Under the pieces are notes generated by a model. That model was given only the letters and a program-made list of their open reading frames with translations, did not search any database and was not told the DNA's origin. Shown here one piece after another: positions 1-5,466 of a DNA stretch of 5,519 bases; positions within the stretch are counted from its first letter, which is position 1; every line of letters starts with the position of its first letter. The stretch comes from an uncultured Oscillospiraceae bacterium. Its GTDB lineage: Bacteria; Bacillota; Clostridia; Oscillospirales; Oscillospiraceae. The stretch covers positions 1 to 5,519 of the forward strand of contig CAJUAC010000116.1 in assembly GCA_910583885.1 (NCBI GenBank). Direction: 5' to 3'. The translations under genes were made by a program, and so were the position numbers.

Positions 1-82
1 TTTATTTTCAATGGGTTCTGTGTTCTTCTCAAATAACAATAGTTCTTTAATAAACGAAGTTATTGGAGATCTCCAATAATTT
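1..82. other. AT-rich foreign segment joined to the 3' end of virB4
   Basis: This segment is strikingly AT-rich, while the virB4 body next to it is GC-rich. The VirB4 reading frame keeps its family-like C-terminal residues (LYRLMTTK) up to about base 83, then changes to an unrelated tail LLEISNNFVY and stops at 47-49. Two short frames are open to the window edge. On the plus strand, a frame ends with NEVIGDLQ and a TAA at 77-79. On the minus strand, a frame reads ITSFIKELLLFEKNTEP. Either could be the edge of a gene of the neighbouring element, but both are too short to identify. An insertion or recombination junction is the best reading; this is inferred from composition and the loss of VirB4 similarity. 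Confidence 0.5.
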
Positions 83-2038
83 GGTGGTCATCAAGCGATA
101 GAGCCGGTTCTTGGGGAAGTTGTCCATAAAGGGCACAATGGCGCTGCCGCACTTGATGAGGCCCCTGCCGAAGTCCACGTTGGTGATGTAGGAAAGCTGA
201 TTATCTGAAATGTTCAGCAGCCGGGCCAGCTCCGCCCGGTCGGTGGCCGCCTGGTTCAGCATGACCAGGAACTCACTGTTAGCCAGCATGGTGCGGGCGG
301 TGTGGGACTGGAGGAGATCATCGATGTTCTGAGTTAAGCCAGTGCAACAGGCACCGTACTTTCTGACACGCTTCCACAGGGTAAACAGGAAATTTGCGCT
401 GTATTCATGCTGGAACAGCAAGTAGATTTCATCTACATAGACCCATGTGTTCCGGCCCAGTGCCCGGTTGCGGATGACCCGGTTGAACACGCTGTCCAGC
501 ACCACCAGCATTCCTACGGGAAGGAGCTGCTTGCCCAGATCCCGGATGTCGTAGCACAGGATACGGGCATCCGTGTCCACGTTGGTGGGTTTGGCAAAGG
601 TGTTAAGGCTGCCCTCGGTGAACAGCTCGATTGCCAGGGCCACGTCACGGGCCTCTGGCTCGGACTGACGGAGCAGTTCGGCGTAAAAGTCCTGGAGGGT
701 GGGAACACTGCCCCGGTAGCCCTCCCGAATGTAGTCCCGGTAGACGTTGGCGGTGCAGCGGTCGATGATGGACTTCTCTTTGGCGGACAACAGCCGGTCA
801 CCCATGAGCTGCTCACACAGGGACAGCAGGAATTCGGACTTCAGCACTACCGGGTTCTCGCCGTCCCCGTAGCCCTGCTCCATGTCCATGGCGTTGATGT
901 GGTTGGGAGAGGTGGCGGAAATGCTGATGACCTCGCCGCCCAGCCCTTCGATGAGGGGCCGGTACTCGCTTTCAGGGTCGATTACGATGATATCGTCGTC
1001 CGTGGAGAGTGCCAGATTGACCATCTCCCGCTTGGCGGTGAAGGACTTGCCGGAGCCGGACACACCCAGCACGAAGCCGTTGCCGTTGAGCAGTTCCTTC
1101 CGATTGGCGATGATGAGGTTCTTGGAAATCACGTTCTGACCGTAGTACACCCCGCCCTGATCCCGCACCTCCTGGGCCTTTAAGGGCATGAGGACGGCCA
1201 GCGCCTCGGTGGTCAGGGTGCGCAGAGCGTCGATCCGCCGCAGGCCCAGGGGTAGGGCCGTCACCAGCCCGTCTACCTGCTGCCAGTTGAGGGTGGAGAG
1301 TTGGCACAGGTGCTTCCTGGCAACGGACTGGAGGGCGTCGGTGTCGCTGTCCAGCTCCTCCTTGGAGTCCGCCAGATGCACCAGGGTCACCACGGCTAAC
1401 ATCATCCGCTGGTCACGGGTGGTGAGATCGTCCAGCATTTCCCTTGTCTCTTTTCTCTGCTGCTCCAGGTCGTAGGGGACAACAGCGGAGAAATTGTTGT
1501 TGCTGTTCTGCCGGCGCTGCCAGTTGGTCACGTTGGTCTCGACACCGAGAAGCCGGTTCTGCATCTCCCGGACGGCCTCGTCCGTGGGGACGGGGATCAC
1601 GTCAATGGACAGCATCATGGTGCGGTTGAGAGCCGTCAGCTCGGAGATCATGCTGTCCTTGATGTAGCTGGCGTACTCCTTGAGGAATAGCACCCGACCA
1701 TATTTGCCGCCCATGACGAAGTAGTCCTTCCTGAACTCCAGGCTGTCCGGGCAGATGGAGTCCTTGAAGCTGTGGCCCTTCCGCATCAGGTCCCGGAGGT
1801 CCACATGAAACTCCGTCTCCTCGCCGGTGCGGTAGAAGTCGTGCAGCACCCGCAGGCGTTCCACGGCGTCCAGCTCCTCGCTGCGGGCGTCCAGATGGCT
1901 CAAACGGGTGGTCACGTCCGCCGTCACCCGGTCGAAGAAGGTACGGGCCTCCTCGATATTTTTACGGTGGACGGACAGGGTGATGTACCGCTCCTGCACC
2001 ACGCTGTTGGAGGAATCCGTCACCTTGTCCATCAGCAT
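47..2038 (-). CDS. VirB4-type conjugation ATPase, main part (frameshifted gene)
   Basis: This is the large C-terminal part (663 residues from the first ATG) of a VirB4/TraE-family ATPase, the cytoplasmic motor of the type IV secretion channel of Tn1549-like elements. The Walker A motif GVSGSGKS has its lysine at about residue 331. The Walker B strand VYVDE has D536-E537, followed by the family segments LFQHEYSANFLFTLWKRVRK, TGLTQNIDDLL and MLANSEFLVMLNQA. The true gene begins upstream at 2387 in another frame. The sequence just before this ATG (QDDYLDGYRAEYNA) still reads as VirB4 in the same frame, so the ATG at 2038 is internal and not a native start. No good Shine-Dalgarno precedes it. With the upstream piece the protein would be about 780 residues, the usual family size. 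The last 10 or so residues are replaced by the AT-rich junction tail. The family assignment is very sure; whether any functional protein is made is doubtful. Confidence 0.93.
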   Translation of the reverse strand: MLMDKVTDSSNSVVQERYITLSVHRKNIEEARTFFDRVTADVTTRLSHLDARSEELDAVERLRVLHDFYRTGEETEFHVDLRDLMRKGHSFKDSICPDSLEFRKDYFVMGGKYGRVLFLKEYASYIKDSMISELTALNRTMMLSIDVIPVPTDEAVREMQNRLLGVETNVTNWQRRQNSNNNFSAVVPYDLEQQRKETREMLDDLTTRDQRMMLAVVTLVHLADSKEELDSDTDALQSVARKHLCQLSTLNWQQVDGLVTALPLGLRRIDALRTLTTEALAVLMPLKAQEVRDQGGVYYGQNVISKNLIIANRKELLNGNGFVLGVSGSGKSFTAKREMVNLALSTDDDIIVIDPESEYRPLIEGLGGEVISISATSPNHINAMDMEQGYGDGENPVVLKSEFLLSLCEQLMGDRLLSAKEKSIIDRCTANVYRDYIREGYRGSVPTLQDFYAELLRQSEPEARDVALAIELFTEGSLNTFAKPTNVDTDARILCYDIRDLGKQLLPVGMLVVLDSVFNRVIRNRALGRNTWVYVDEIYLLFQHEYSANFLFTLWKRVRKYGACCTGLTQNIDDLLQSHTARTMLANSEFLVMLNQAATDRAELARLLNISDNQLSYITNVDFGRGLIKCGSAIVPFMDNFPKNRLYRLMTTKLLEISNNFVY
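60..79. repeat. Perfect 20-bp palindrome at the virB4 / AT-rich junction
   Basis: The sequence TTATTGGAGATCTCCAATAA equals its own reverse complement, with no spacer. Three further outer positions on each side add one G-T wobble and two A-T pairs. It lies exactly where VirB4 similarity stops. It could be a protein-binding site, two abutting inverted 10-mers such as element ends, or a target site. No poly-T run follows on either strand, so it is not a standard terminator. Confidence 0.7.
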
Positions 2039-2387
2039 GGCGTTGTACTCGGCCCGGTAGCCGTCCAGGTAATCGTCCTGGCAGAAGGATCTTCTGCTCG
2101 AAGTCCTGGCGGTTGAGCCGCTTGTTGTTGATGGTGAGCTTGGTAGTGGAGCCGGTGTCCAGGGCGTTCAGCAGCTCGGAGTAGCCCAGGAACATGGACG
2201 TTTTGTCCTCTTTCGAAGCGATGGCGTAGTTGATGTCCGAGAAGCGGATGGTCTTGGAGAACTTGCTCCCGAACTGAAAAATCCCATCCGGCCAGAGGCG
2301 GCGGATGGGGATGGCGTCCTGCACGGACTTGGGGAGGACGAAGCCCTCCCGGTCCTGCTTCAGCGTATTTTGCAAGGTTTTAATCAA
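1962..2387 (-). pseudogene. N-terminal fragment of the frameshifted virB4
   Basis: The first roughly 103 codons are the N-terminal domain of the same VirB4, running from MIKTLQNTLKQD through SVQDAIPIRRLWPDGIF to LNRQDFEQKILLP. After base ~2079 this frame turns into low-complexity PGRLPGRLPGR and ends at 1962, giving a 141-residue dead product. The correct frame resumes at once as QDDYLDGYRAEYNA. The join contains CTGCCAG on the minus strand, without a slippery heptamer, so programmed frameshifting is unlikely. The net shift is +1 modulo 3, for example 1 extra base or a loss of 2 or 5. By remembered family sequences, which have two residues between ILL and the following motif, loss of 5 fits best. 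The start is TTG at 2387: the codon two upstream is a stop, and AAAGGAGG at 2397-2404 sits 9 bases before it. The start overlaps the end of prgI by 8 bases, which suggests translational coupling. Confidence 0.85.
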
Positions 2388-2733
2388 TCTTCAGTGCCTC
2401 CTTTACTGTGGAATGCTCCATCGCCTGGGCGTAGAGGTTCTCCGCCCGGAACACCAGCTTTCTGGGGTACAGCAGCTCCGAGCGGATGACGGCGAGGAGG
2501 AACTTTTCAAAGGTCATGCCGTTGTAGGTGAAAAAGCCGCAGAGGGCGAAGGGGAAGGCGGCCAGGACGCAGATCCAGCCGATCTCCCCGCTGCCCACCA
2601 CATTGCGCAGGCCGAAATACAGCCCCACCGCCACCAGCACAGCCAGCAGGGCGAACAGGAACTGCCGCAGGGACAGCCCGAAGAACAGGCTTTCCTGATA
2701 GTCCCGGATTTCTTTGTTGATGCGGACTTCTAT
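2380..2733 (-). CDS. PrgI-family conjugation membrane protein with an ATA start
   Basis: This is a small inner-membrane protein of 117 residues that always accompanies VirB4 in Tn1549-like transfer modules (PrgI family, VirB3-like position). The N-terminus reads xEVRINKEIRDYQESLFFGL, the hallmark opening of the family. Two membrane segments follow at about residues 23-42 and 51-68. A conserved cytoplasmic tail contains FEKFLLAVIRSELLYPRKLVF and ends in KEALKID. The codon at the expected start (2731-2733) is ATA. A TGA lies three codons upstream in this frame, so there is no ATG, GTG or TTG before the GTG at 2640, and starting there would lose 31 residues and half of the first helix. GGAGG sits 9 bases upstream of the ATA. 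Either ATA initiates weakly, or a point mutation (ATG to ATA) has silenced the gene. The family assignment is firm; expression is uncertain. Confidence 0.87.
   Translation of the reverse strand: MEVRINKEIRDYQESLFFGLSLRQFLFALLAVLVAVGLYFGLRNVVGSGEIGWICVLAAFPFALCGFFTYNGMTFEKFLLAVIRSELLYPRKLVFRAENLYAQAMEHSTVKEALKID
2397..2404 (-). promoter_or_regulatory. Ribosome binding site of virB4, inside the 3' end of prgI
   Basis: The minus strand reads AAAGGAGG, 9 bases before TTG at 2387. An in-frame TGA lies just upstream, so this site fixes the TTG as the only sensible virB4 start. Confidence 0.75.
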
Positions 2734-2742
2734 GGGTGATCA

Positions 2743-2747
2743 CCTCC
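2743..2747 (-). promoter_or_regulatory. Ribosome binding site of prgI
   Basis: The minus strand reads GGAGG, with a 9-base gap to the ATA codon at 2731-2733. This is the spacing expected for the ancestral ATG start. It shows that the gene began here and that only the start codon has changed. Confidence 0.75.
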
Positions 2748-2773
2748 AAGTGAAAGAATCGGCAGACAGACCG

Positions 2774-2802
2774 TTGCAAGGCCCGCCTGCCCATGGTAAG
2801 AT
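2774..2802 (+). promoter_or_regulatory. Candidate sigma-A promoter for the plus-strand membrane protein gene
   Basis: TTGCAA at 2774-2779 and TAAGAT at 2797-2802 are separated by exactly 17 bases, each matching consensus at 4 of 6 positions. A start near 2809 would give a leader of about 133 bases before the ATG at 2942. It is the best-placed candidate seen by eye, but two 4/6 boxes can arise by chance. Confidence 0.35.
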
Positions 2803-2808
2803 GCGACT

Positions 2809-2848
2809 CGTCAGGGCGAAATCCATTCCGTTCCGTCTCCGCCTGACG
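2809..2848 (+). other. Hairpin at the start of the plus-strand leader
   Basis: CGTCAGG (2809-2815) pairs with CCTGACG (2842-2848). Extra GCG/CGC pairing inside is possible if one G bulges. The two arms are also followed by a short direct repeat, GGCGAAA. The hairpin begins at the transcription start predicted from the candidate promoter. No poly-T run follows, so it is not a terminator; a 5' leader structure is the likeliest role. Confidence 0.45.
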
Positions 2849-2883
2849 GCGAAAACTCCACTTCATTTCTTTGCCCTTCCTCT

Positions 2884-2918
2884 CCCCACCGCAACCGCTG
2901 CGCTGGGTTGCGGCGGGG
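2884..2918 (+). other. GC-rich hairpin just before the RBS of the plus-strand gene
   Basis: CCGCAACC (2889-2896) pairs with GGTTGCGG (2906-2913) around a 9-base loop. CCCC (2884-2887) pairs with GGGG (2915-2918) after one mismatch, giving a stem of about 12 pairs. It ends 9 bases before the Shine-Dalgarno of the gene at 2942. Neither strand has a T run after it, so translational or RNA-stability control fits better than termination. Confidence 0.55.
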
Positions 2919-2941
2919 TCCCCCAAAGGGAGGTCTGTCAC

Positions 2942-3274
2942 ATGACGCTGTTTATATTTGGATTCGGTTTGGTACTGCTGCCCATCCTGTTCCGCCTGGC
3001 CCTGAAGCTCCGGCTGGGCATCCCCATGCTCTACGCTATCCTGATACTTACGGTGTTCCACGGCTGGTATCAGGCACACACGGCCCTGGCGGATGGTATC
3101 TTCTTCGCCATGGTCGGGCTGGCCGCCTTGTCCTGGGTGGTGACGCTGCTCCGCCGTCTCTGGGATCTGCCGGAGGACTGGCGGGAGGAGCGGGCCATGG
3201 CGGATCTGCTGGCCTACCGCGTCCGGCAGGCCAGAGCAACTGGCGAGTATGCCATCGGCACTGAGGGCCTTTAA
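2942..3274 (+). CDS. Small three-helix membrane protein, opposite strand to the transfer operon
   Basis: This 110-residue protein of unknown function is the only credible plus-strand gene here. ATG at 2942 is preceded by GGGAGG (2928-2933) at an 8-base gap. The open frame extends further upstream, but that part is leader-like and rich in arginine and proline, so this start is preferred. Hydrophobic segments lie at about residues 2-20, 27-45 and 50-70. A basic and charged C-terminal helix follows, containing WREERAMADLLAYRVRQARA and ending GEYAIGTEGL. The middle carries HGWYQAHTALADGIFFAM, a stretch that looks conserved rather than random. The gene converges on virB6, and the two stop codons overlap (3271-3274). 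Its position between virB6 and prgI suggests it belongs to the element, perhaps as a membrane regulator or an accessory or immunity-type factor. That role is inference only. Confidence 0.75.
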   Translation: MTLFIFGFGLVLLPILFRLALKLRLGIPMLYAILILTVFHGWYQAHTALADGIFFAMVGLAALSWVVTLLRRLWDLPEDWREERAMADLLAYRVRQARATGEYAIGTEGL

Positions 3275-4116
3275 CCCAAGCCCATCAGTTCCCGGATCAG
3301 CCGGTCACTCATCTTGATACAGCCCACCAACACAAGCATATTAAAGATCAATTCGCCCACATAGTTCCATACGATGGTGGCTGCCGCCAGGGTATCGTCT
3401 GCGATAGCGGGCGGCGTGGAGGCAAATGCCGAGAAGATCACACAGGCTAAAACGATGATGCAGCCCTCCAGACAGATGGCGGCGTAGCTCTTGAGAAAGG
3501 CTACGCCAATACTGCTGGAGGGCTGTCCCGCGAAGCTGGCCATAGGGATGGGGGCAATGGCAGTAGCCATGAACAGCTTAAAAAACCGGCTGTACACAGT
3601 CAAAATCATAATCAGGGACAATACCCAAATGAACAGGGAACCCAGCAGGGTGATGGCCCACAGGGGAATGCTGTCCAGAAAACTCACGTCCTCGATGATG
3701 GTCACCATCTCAGCGGGCAGGGCGGTATCGGTGAGCGCCGACAGCCCGGAGGTGTCCATGATGGTGGAGATCATCCCCTGGGCCACCTGGAACAGCGCCA
3801 TCATCAGCTCCATGCCGTGAGTCACTGCCGCCTGGGCCAGCACAAAACGGACAAAGCATTTGAACACCATCTCGGGCTTCTTTATTTCCGTAAAGCTGCC
3901 GCAGGTCTTGATAATGCCCATCACGAAGAACAGCACCAGCAGGGCACAGCCGATGGCCTGGAGTGCGCCGTTGATGCCCTCGATGACCGTCCAGACAGCG
4001 CCGCCTTTGAACTCCTCCGGGGTGGTGCTGAGGAGCTGCCAGATCTCCGCCAGTTTCCCATTCCAGGTTCCCAGAGCGGAGTTGAGGTTGTCAACGATCC
4101 AGTTTCCGCTTCCCAT
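3271..4116 (-). CDS. VirB6/TrbL-like polytopic conjugation protein
   Basis: This complete 281-residue inner-membrane protein forms part of the mating channel. It begins with a soluble stretch (NWIVDNLNSALGTWNGKLAE, IWQLLSTTPEEFKGGAVW). About six hydrophobic segments follow, at roughly residues 47-70, 85-115, 151-172, 180-197, 212-232 and 250-268. Family signatures of Tn1549-type elements are visible: GALQAIGCALLVLFF, KTCGSFTEIKKPE, IPLWAITLLGSLF, SYAAICLEGCIIVLACVIFSAFAS, and the ending IKMSDRLIRELMGLG. The start is ATG at 4114-4116, with AAGGTG 8 bases upstream. The size and both ends agree with known relatives, and no frame damage is seen. This is one of only two apparently intact genes of the module. 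It follows the pilin-like gene after a 68-base gap containing a hairpin. Confidence 0.9.
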   Translation of the reverse strand: MGSGNWIVDNLNSALGTWNGKLAEIWQLLSTTPEEFKGGAVWTVIEGINGALQAIGCALLVLFFVMGIIKTCGSFTEIKKPEMVFKCFVRFVLAQAAVTHGMELMMALFQVAQGMISTIMDTSGLSALTDTALPAEMVTIIEDVSFLDSIPLWAITLLGSLFIWVLSLIMILTVYSRFFKLFMATAIAPIPMASFAGQPSSSIGVAFLKSYAAICLEGCIIVLACVIFSAFASTPPAIADDTLAAATIVWNYVGELIFNMLVLVGCIKMSDRLIRELMGLG

Positions 4117-4147
4117 TTAATCATCACCTTCCTTCGGGAAACGAGTG

Positions 4148-4171
4148 GGGAGGGCGCAGACGCGCCCTCCC
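4148..4171. other. Perfect 10-bp hairpin between the pilin-like gene and virB6
   Basis: GGGAGGGCGC (4148-4157) and GCGCCCTCCC (4162-4171) pair perfectly around the 4-base loop AGAC. In operon direction the stem starts 13 bases after the stop of the pilin-like gene. It is followed by CACTCGTTTCC, not a T run, so full termination is unlikely. A role in partial attenuation or in protecting the upstream mRNA end would fit, since pilin-type subunits are needed in greater amounts than channel proteins. The function is inferred. Confidence 0.7.
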
Positions 4172-4184
4172 GCTGCCGCACTGC

Positions 4185-4544
4185 TCAACCGCCAGTGATG
4201 AGGGTGAGAATCTCACGGGTAAAGGTGATCACGATGCCGCCTGCGATGGTGAGCATACCGTTGGCCCGCTGGGAGGGGTCGTGGCTCTTGAGGGACAGGC
4301 CCAGCTGGAGGATGCCGAAGCCCAGCAGGATCAGGCCGATGGCCCGGATCAGGGAAAAGATGAACTCACTCAGGTTCTCCACGATCTGGAGGGGATCGTC
4401 CGCGGCGAAGGCGGGGACGATCATGACGGCCATGGACAGCACCAGACAGGCGAAGAGGGCGTAGGCCCGCTTGGCGCGGCGCTCAATCTTCTTCTGGCGC
4501 TCCAGGGTGTTCAGGGGCTTCTGGGATCTCGTCAAATTCTTCAT
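4185..4544 (-). CDS. VirB2/Maff2-like small membrane protein (pilin-like)
   Basis: This is a 119-residue secreted membrane protein. A basic N-terminus (ERQKKIERRAKR) leads into a signal-type helix at about residues 29-44 and a likely cleavage site, PAFA-ADD, near residue 47. Two helices follow in the mature part: FIFSLIRAIGLILLGFGILQ (61-80) and a glycine-rich one containing GMLTIAGGIVITF (96-108). They are joined by the polar loop SLKSHDPSQRANG. This layout is that of VirB2/TrbC-type pilins and of the Maff2-like proteins at this place in Tn1549-like elements. ATG at 4544 is preferred because AAGGAG (4555-4560) lies 10 bases upstream. An in-frame ATG at 4568 would add 8 residues but has no ribosome binding site. 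The gene overlaps the end of the coupling-protein gene by 62 bases. It appears intact. Confidence 0.8.
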   Translation of the reverse strand: MKNLTRSQKPLNTLERQKKIERRAKRAYALFACLVLSMAVMIVPAFAADDPLQIVENLSEFIFSLIRAIGLILLGFGILQLGLSLKSHDPSQRANGMLTIAGGIVITFTREILTLITGG

Positions 4545-5373
4545 AGTCAATGTTCTCCTTTTCTTCATCAGATGTTTCGGTTTCCAGAGTGAACAGCGGT
4601 TCTCCCTGGAATTTCAGCTCAGGCTTCTCCTGATGGTGGATGTAGGGCGGTCCGCCGCCGTCTATGGTGTGGCGGATGTTGGGGTGTTCGGTCAGCTCAT
4701 ACTTCAGGTCCATCACCGGCTTGGCGCCTCGGATGAACAGGATGGCGTAGCGGTTGTCCAACCCCCGCACCTCATCCGGGGTCAATAATTCGCGGCCACT
4801 CATTTGAAAATTGGTGGAGTACGAGCCGGATTTCCCCTTGGTCTGACCGTGGGTCCGGGTGTCGATGGTGGCTTTCCCAAGGGCTTCGGAGATGTACTTG
4901 TGGGTTGACGATTCGTTGCCGCCCAAGTACAGAATCGTGTCCGAATTGCCCGGAATTGTCTCCCAACTGTCCTTATAAAGTTCTTTTATCTGTGCCATAT
5001 TCTGAATGATAGTGCTTGCGGAAATGTTGCGGGAGCGCATGGTTGCCAGCTCACGGGTGAAGCCTGGGAGGGGCATGGCGGCGAACTCGTCCAGCACGAA
5101 GTGGACGTGGCAGGGCAAAGCCCCGTGGTGGATCTGATCGGCGCTGTAGTAGAGGGCCTGGAACGCCTGGGCGTAGAGCAGGCTCACTAAAAAATTCAGG
5201 CTGTTGTCGTTGTCCGGAATCACCGCGTACAGCGCACACTTTTTCTCTCCCAGAGTGTAGAGGTCCATATCGTCATGGTCTGTGATGGCCTTGATCTGGG
5301 GCAGGTTGAACGAAGCCAGCCGGACGGCGGTGGACACAAGGATCGATTTTGAGGTCTTGCCTGTAACGAGTTG
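4483..5373 (-). pseudogene. VirD4/TraG-type coupling protein, 5'-truncated
   Basis: This is the C-terminal half of the type IV coupling protein, which normally delivers relaxase-bound DNA to the channel and has about 600 residues. About 296 codons remain. They begin at TGKTSKSILVSTAVRLASF, which matches the middle of the family. Numbered from the in-frame GTG at 5337, the Walker B strand HFVLDEFA has D83-E84. It is followed by TMRSRNISASTIIQNMAQIK, DTILYLGGNESSTHKYISEALGKATIDT and the C-terminal GRELLTPDEVR and LFIRGAKPVMDLKYEL. The tail is acidic (EEKENIDYEEFDEIPE). The Walker A half and the N-terminal membrane anchor are missing. An in-frame TGA at 5374-5376 and AT-rich sequence replace them. 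No Shine-Dalgarno precedes the GTG at 5337. The fragment should not work as an ATPase. Confidence 0.88.
4555..4560 (-). promoter_or_regulatory. Ribosome binding site deciding the pilin-like start
   Basis: AAGGAG on the minus strand, 10 bases before the ATG at 4542-4544, lies inside the coding end of the coupling-protein gene. It downstream-selects the second of two in-frame ATGs and implies coupled translation. Confidence 0.7.
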
Positions 5374-5423
5374 TCAAGGACTTTTTAATACTGTTCACAA
5401 AATATTCAAAAAATTGACACAGC
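5371..5423. other. AT-rich strip between the truncated coupling gene and the terminator
   Basis: This AT-rich sequence lies between two GC-rich blocks, exactly where the coupling protein loses similarity. TGTCAA (5372-5377) and TTGACA (5414-5419) form a 6-base inverted pair around it. It is probably the tip of the DNA that displaced the 5' half of the coupling gene, such as the end of an insertion sequence or other mobile element. The TGT... tip is compatible with several IS families, but no family can be named. Confidence 0.4.
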
Positions 5424-5451
5424 AAAAGCCGGGGGCCTCACGGCTCCCGGC
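5424..5451 (-). terminator. Rho-independent terminator after the partial gene at the right edge
   Basis: On the minus strand the arms GCCGGGAGCC and GGCCCCCGGC form a 10-position stem with one A-C mismatch around the loop GTGA, followed directly by TTTT. It lies 15 bases after the stop of the minus-strand gene ending at 5467. It would insulate the truncated coupling gene and the rest of the operon from upstream transcription. Confidence 0.8.
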
Positions 5452-5466
5452 CTGCTCGTGCGGTGC

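Noticed and set aside
407..1183. 258-codon plus-strand open frame
   Set aside because: It is the antisense shadow of the well-supported VirB4 frame, including its Walker A region. Its protein is repetitive in V, G, H and Q, as GC-rich antisense frames are, and it has no RBS.
2078..2095. Programmed ribosomal frameshift in virB4
   Set aside because: No slippery heptamer or downstream structure is evident, and VirB4 families are not known for programmed frameshifting.
2380..2640. Shorter PrgI starting at an internal GTG
   Set aside because: It would remove the conserved EVRINKEIRD opening and half of the first membrane helix, and it has no RBS.
2507..3079. 190-codon minus-strand frame overlapping prgI and the leader
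   Set aside because: It runs out of frame through prgI and antisense to the membrane protein gene, and its composition is not protein-like.
2714..3274. Longer 186-residue version of the plus-strand membrane protein
   Set aside because: The extra N-terminal 76 residues cover the hairpin-rich leader and the prgI start region and look non-coding. The ATG at 2942 has a good RBS.
3817..4464. 215-codon plus-strand frame across virB6 and the pilin-like gene
   Set aside because: It is antisense to two recognisable genes and crosses the intergenic hairpin. It has no RBS or recognisable domain.
5372..5400. Minus-strand promoter with -35 TTGACA before the coupling-gene fragment
   Set aside because: No acceptable -10 box lies 16-18 bases downstream, and the fragment has no RBS.
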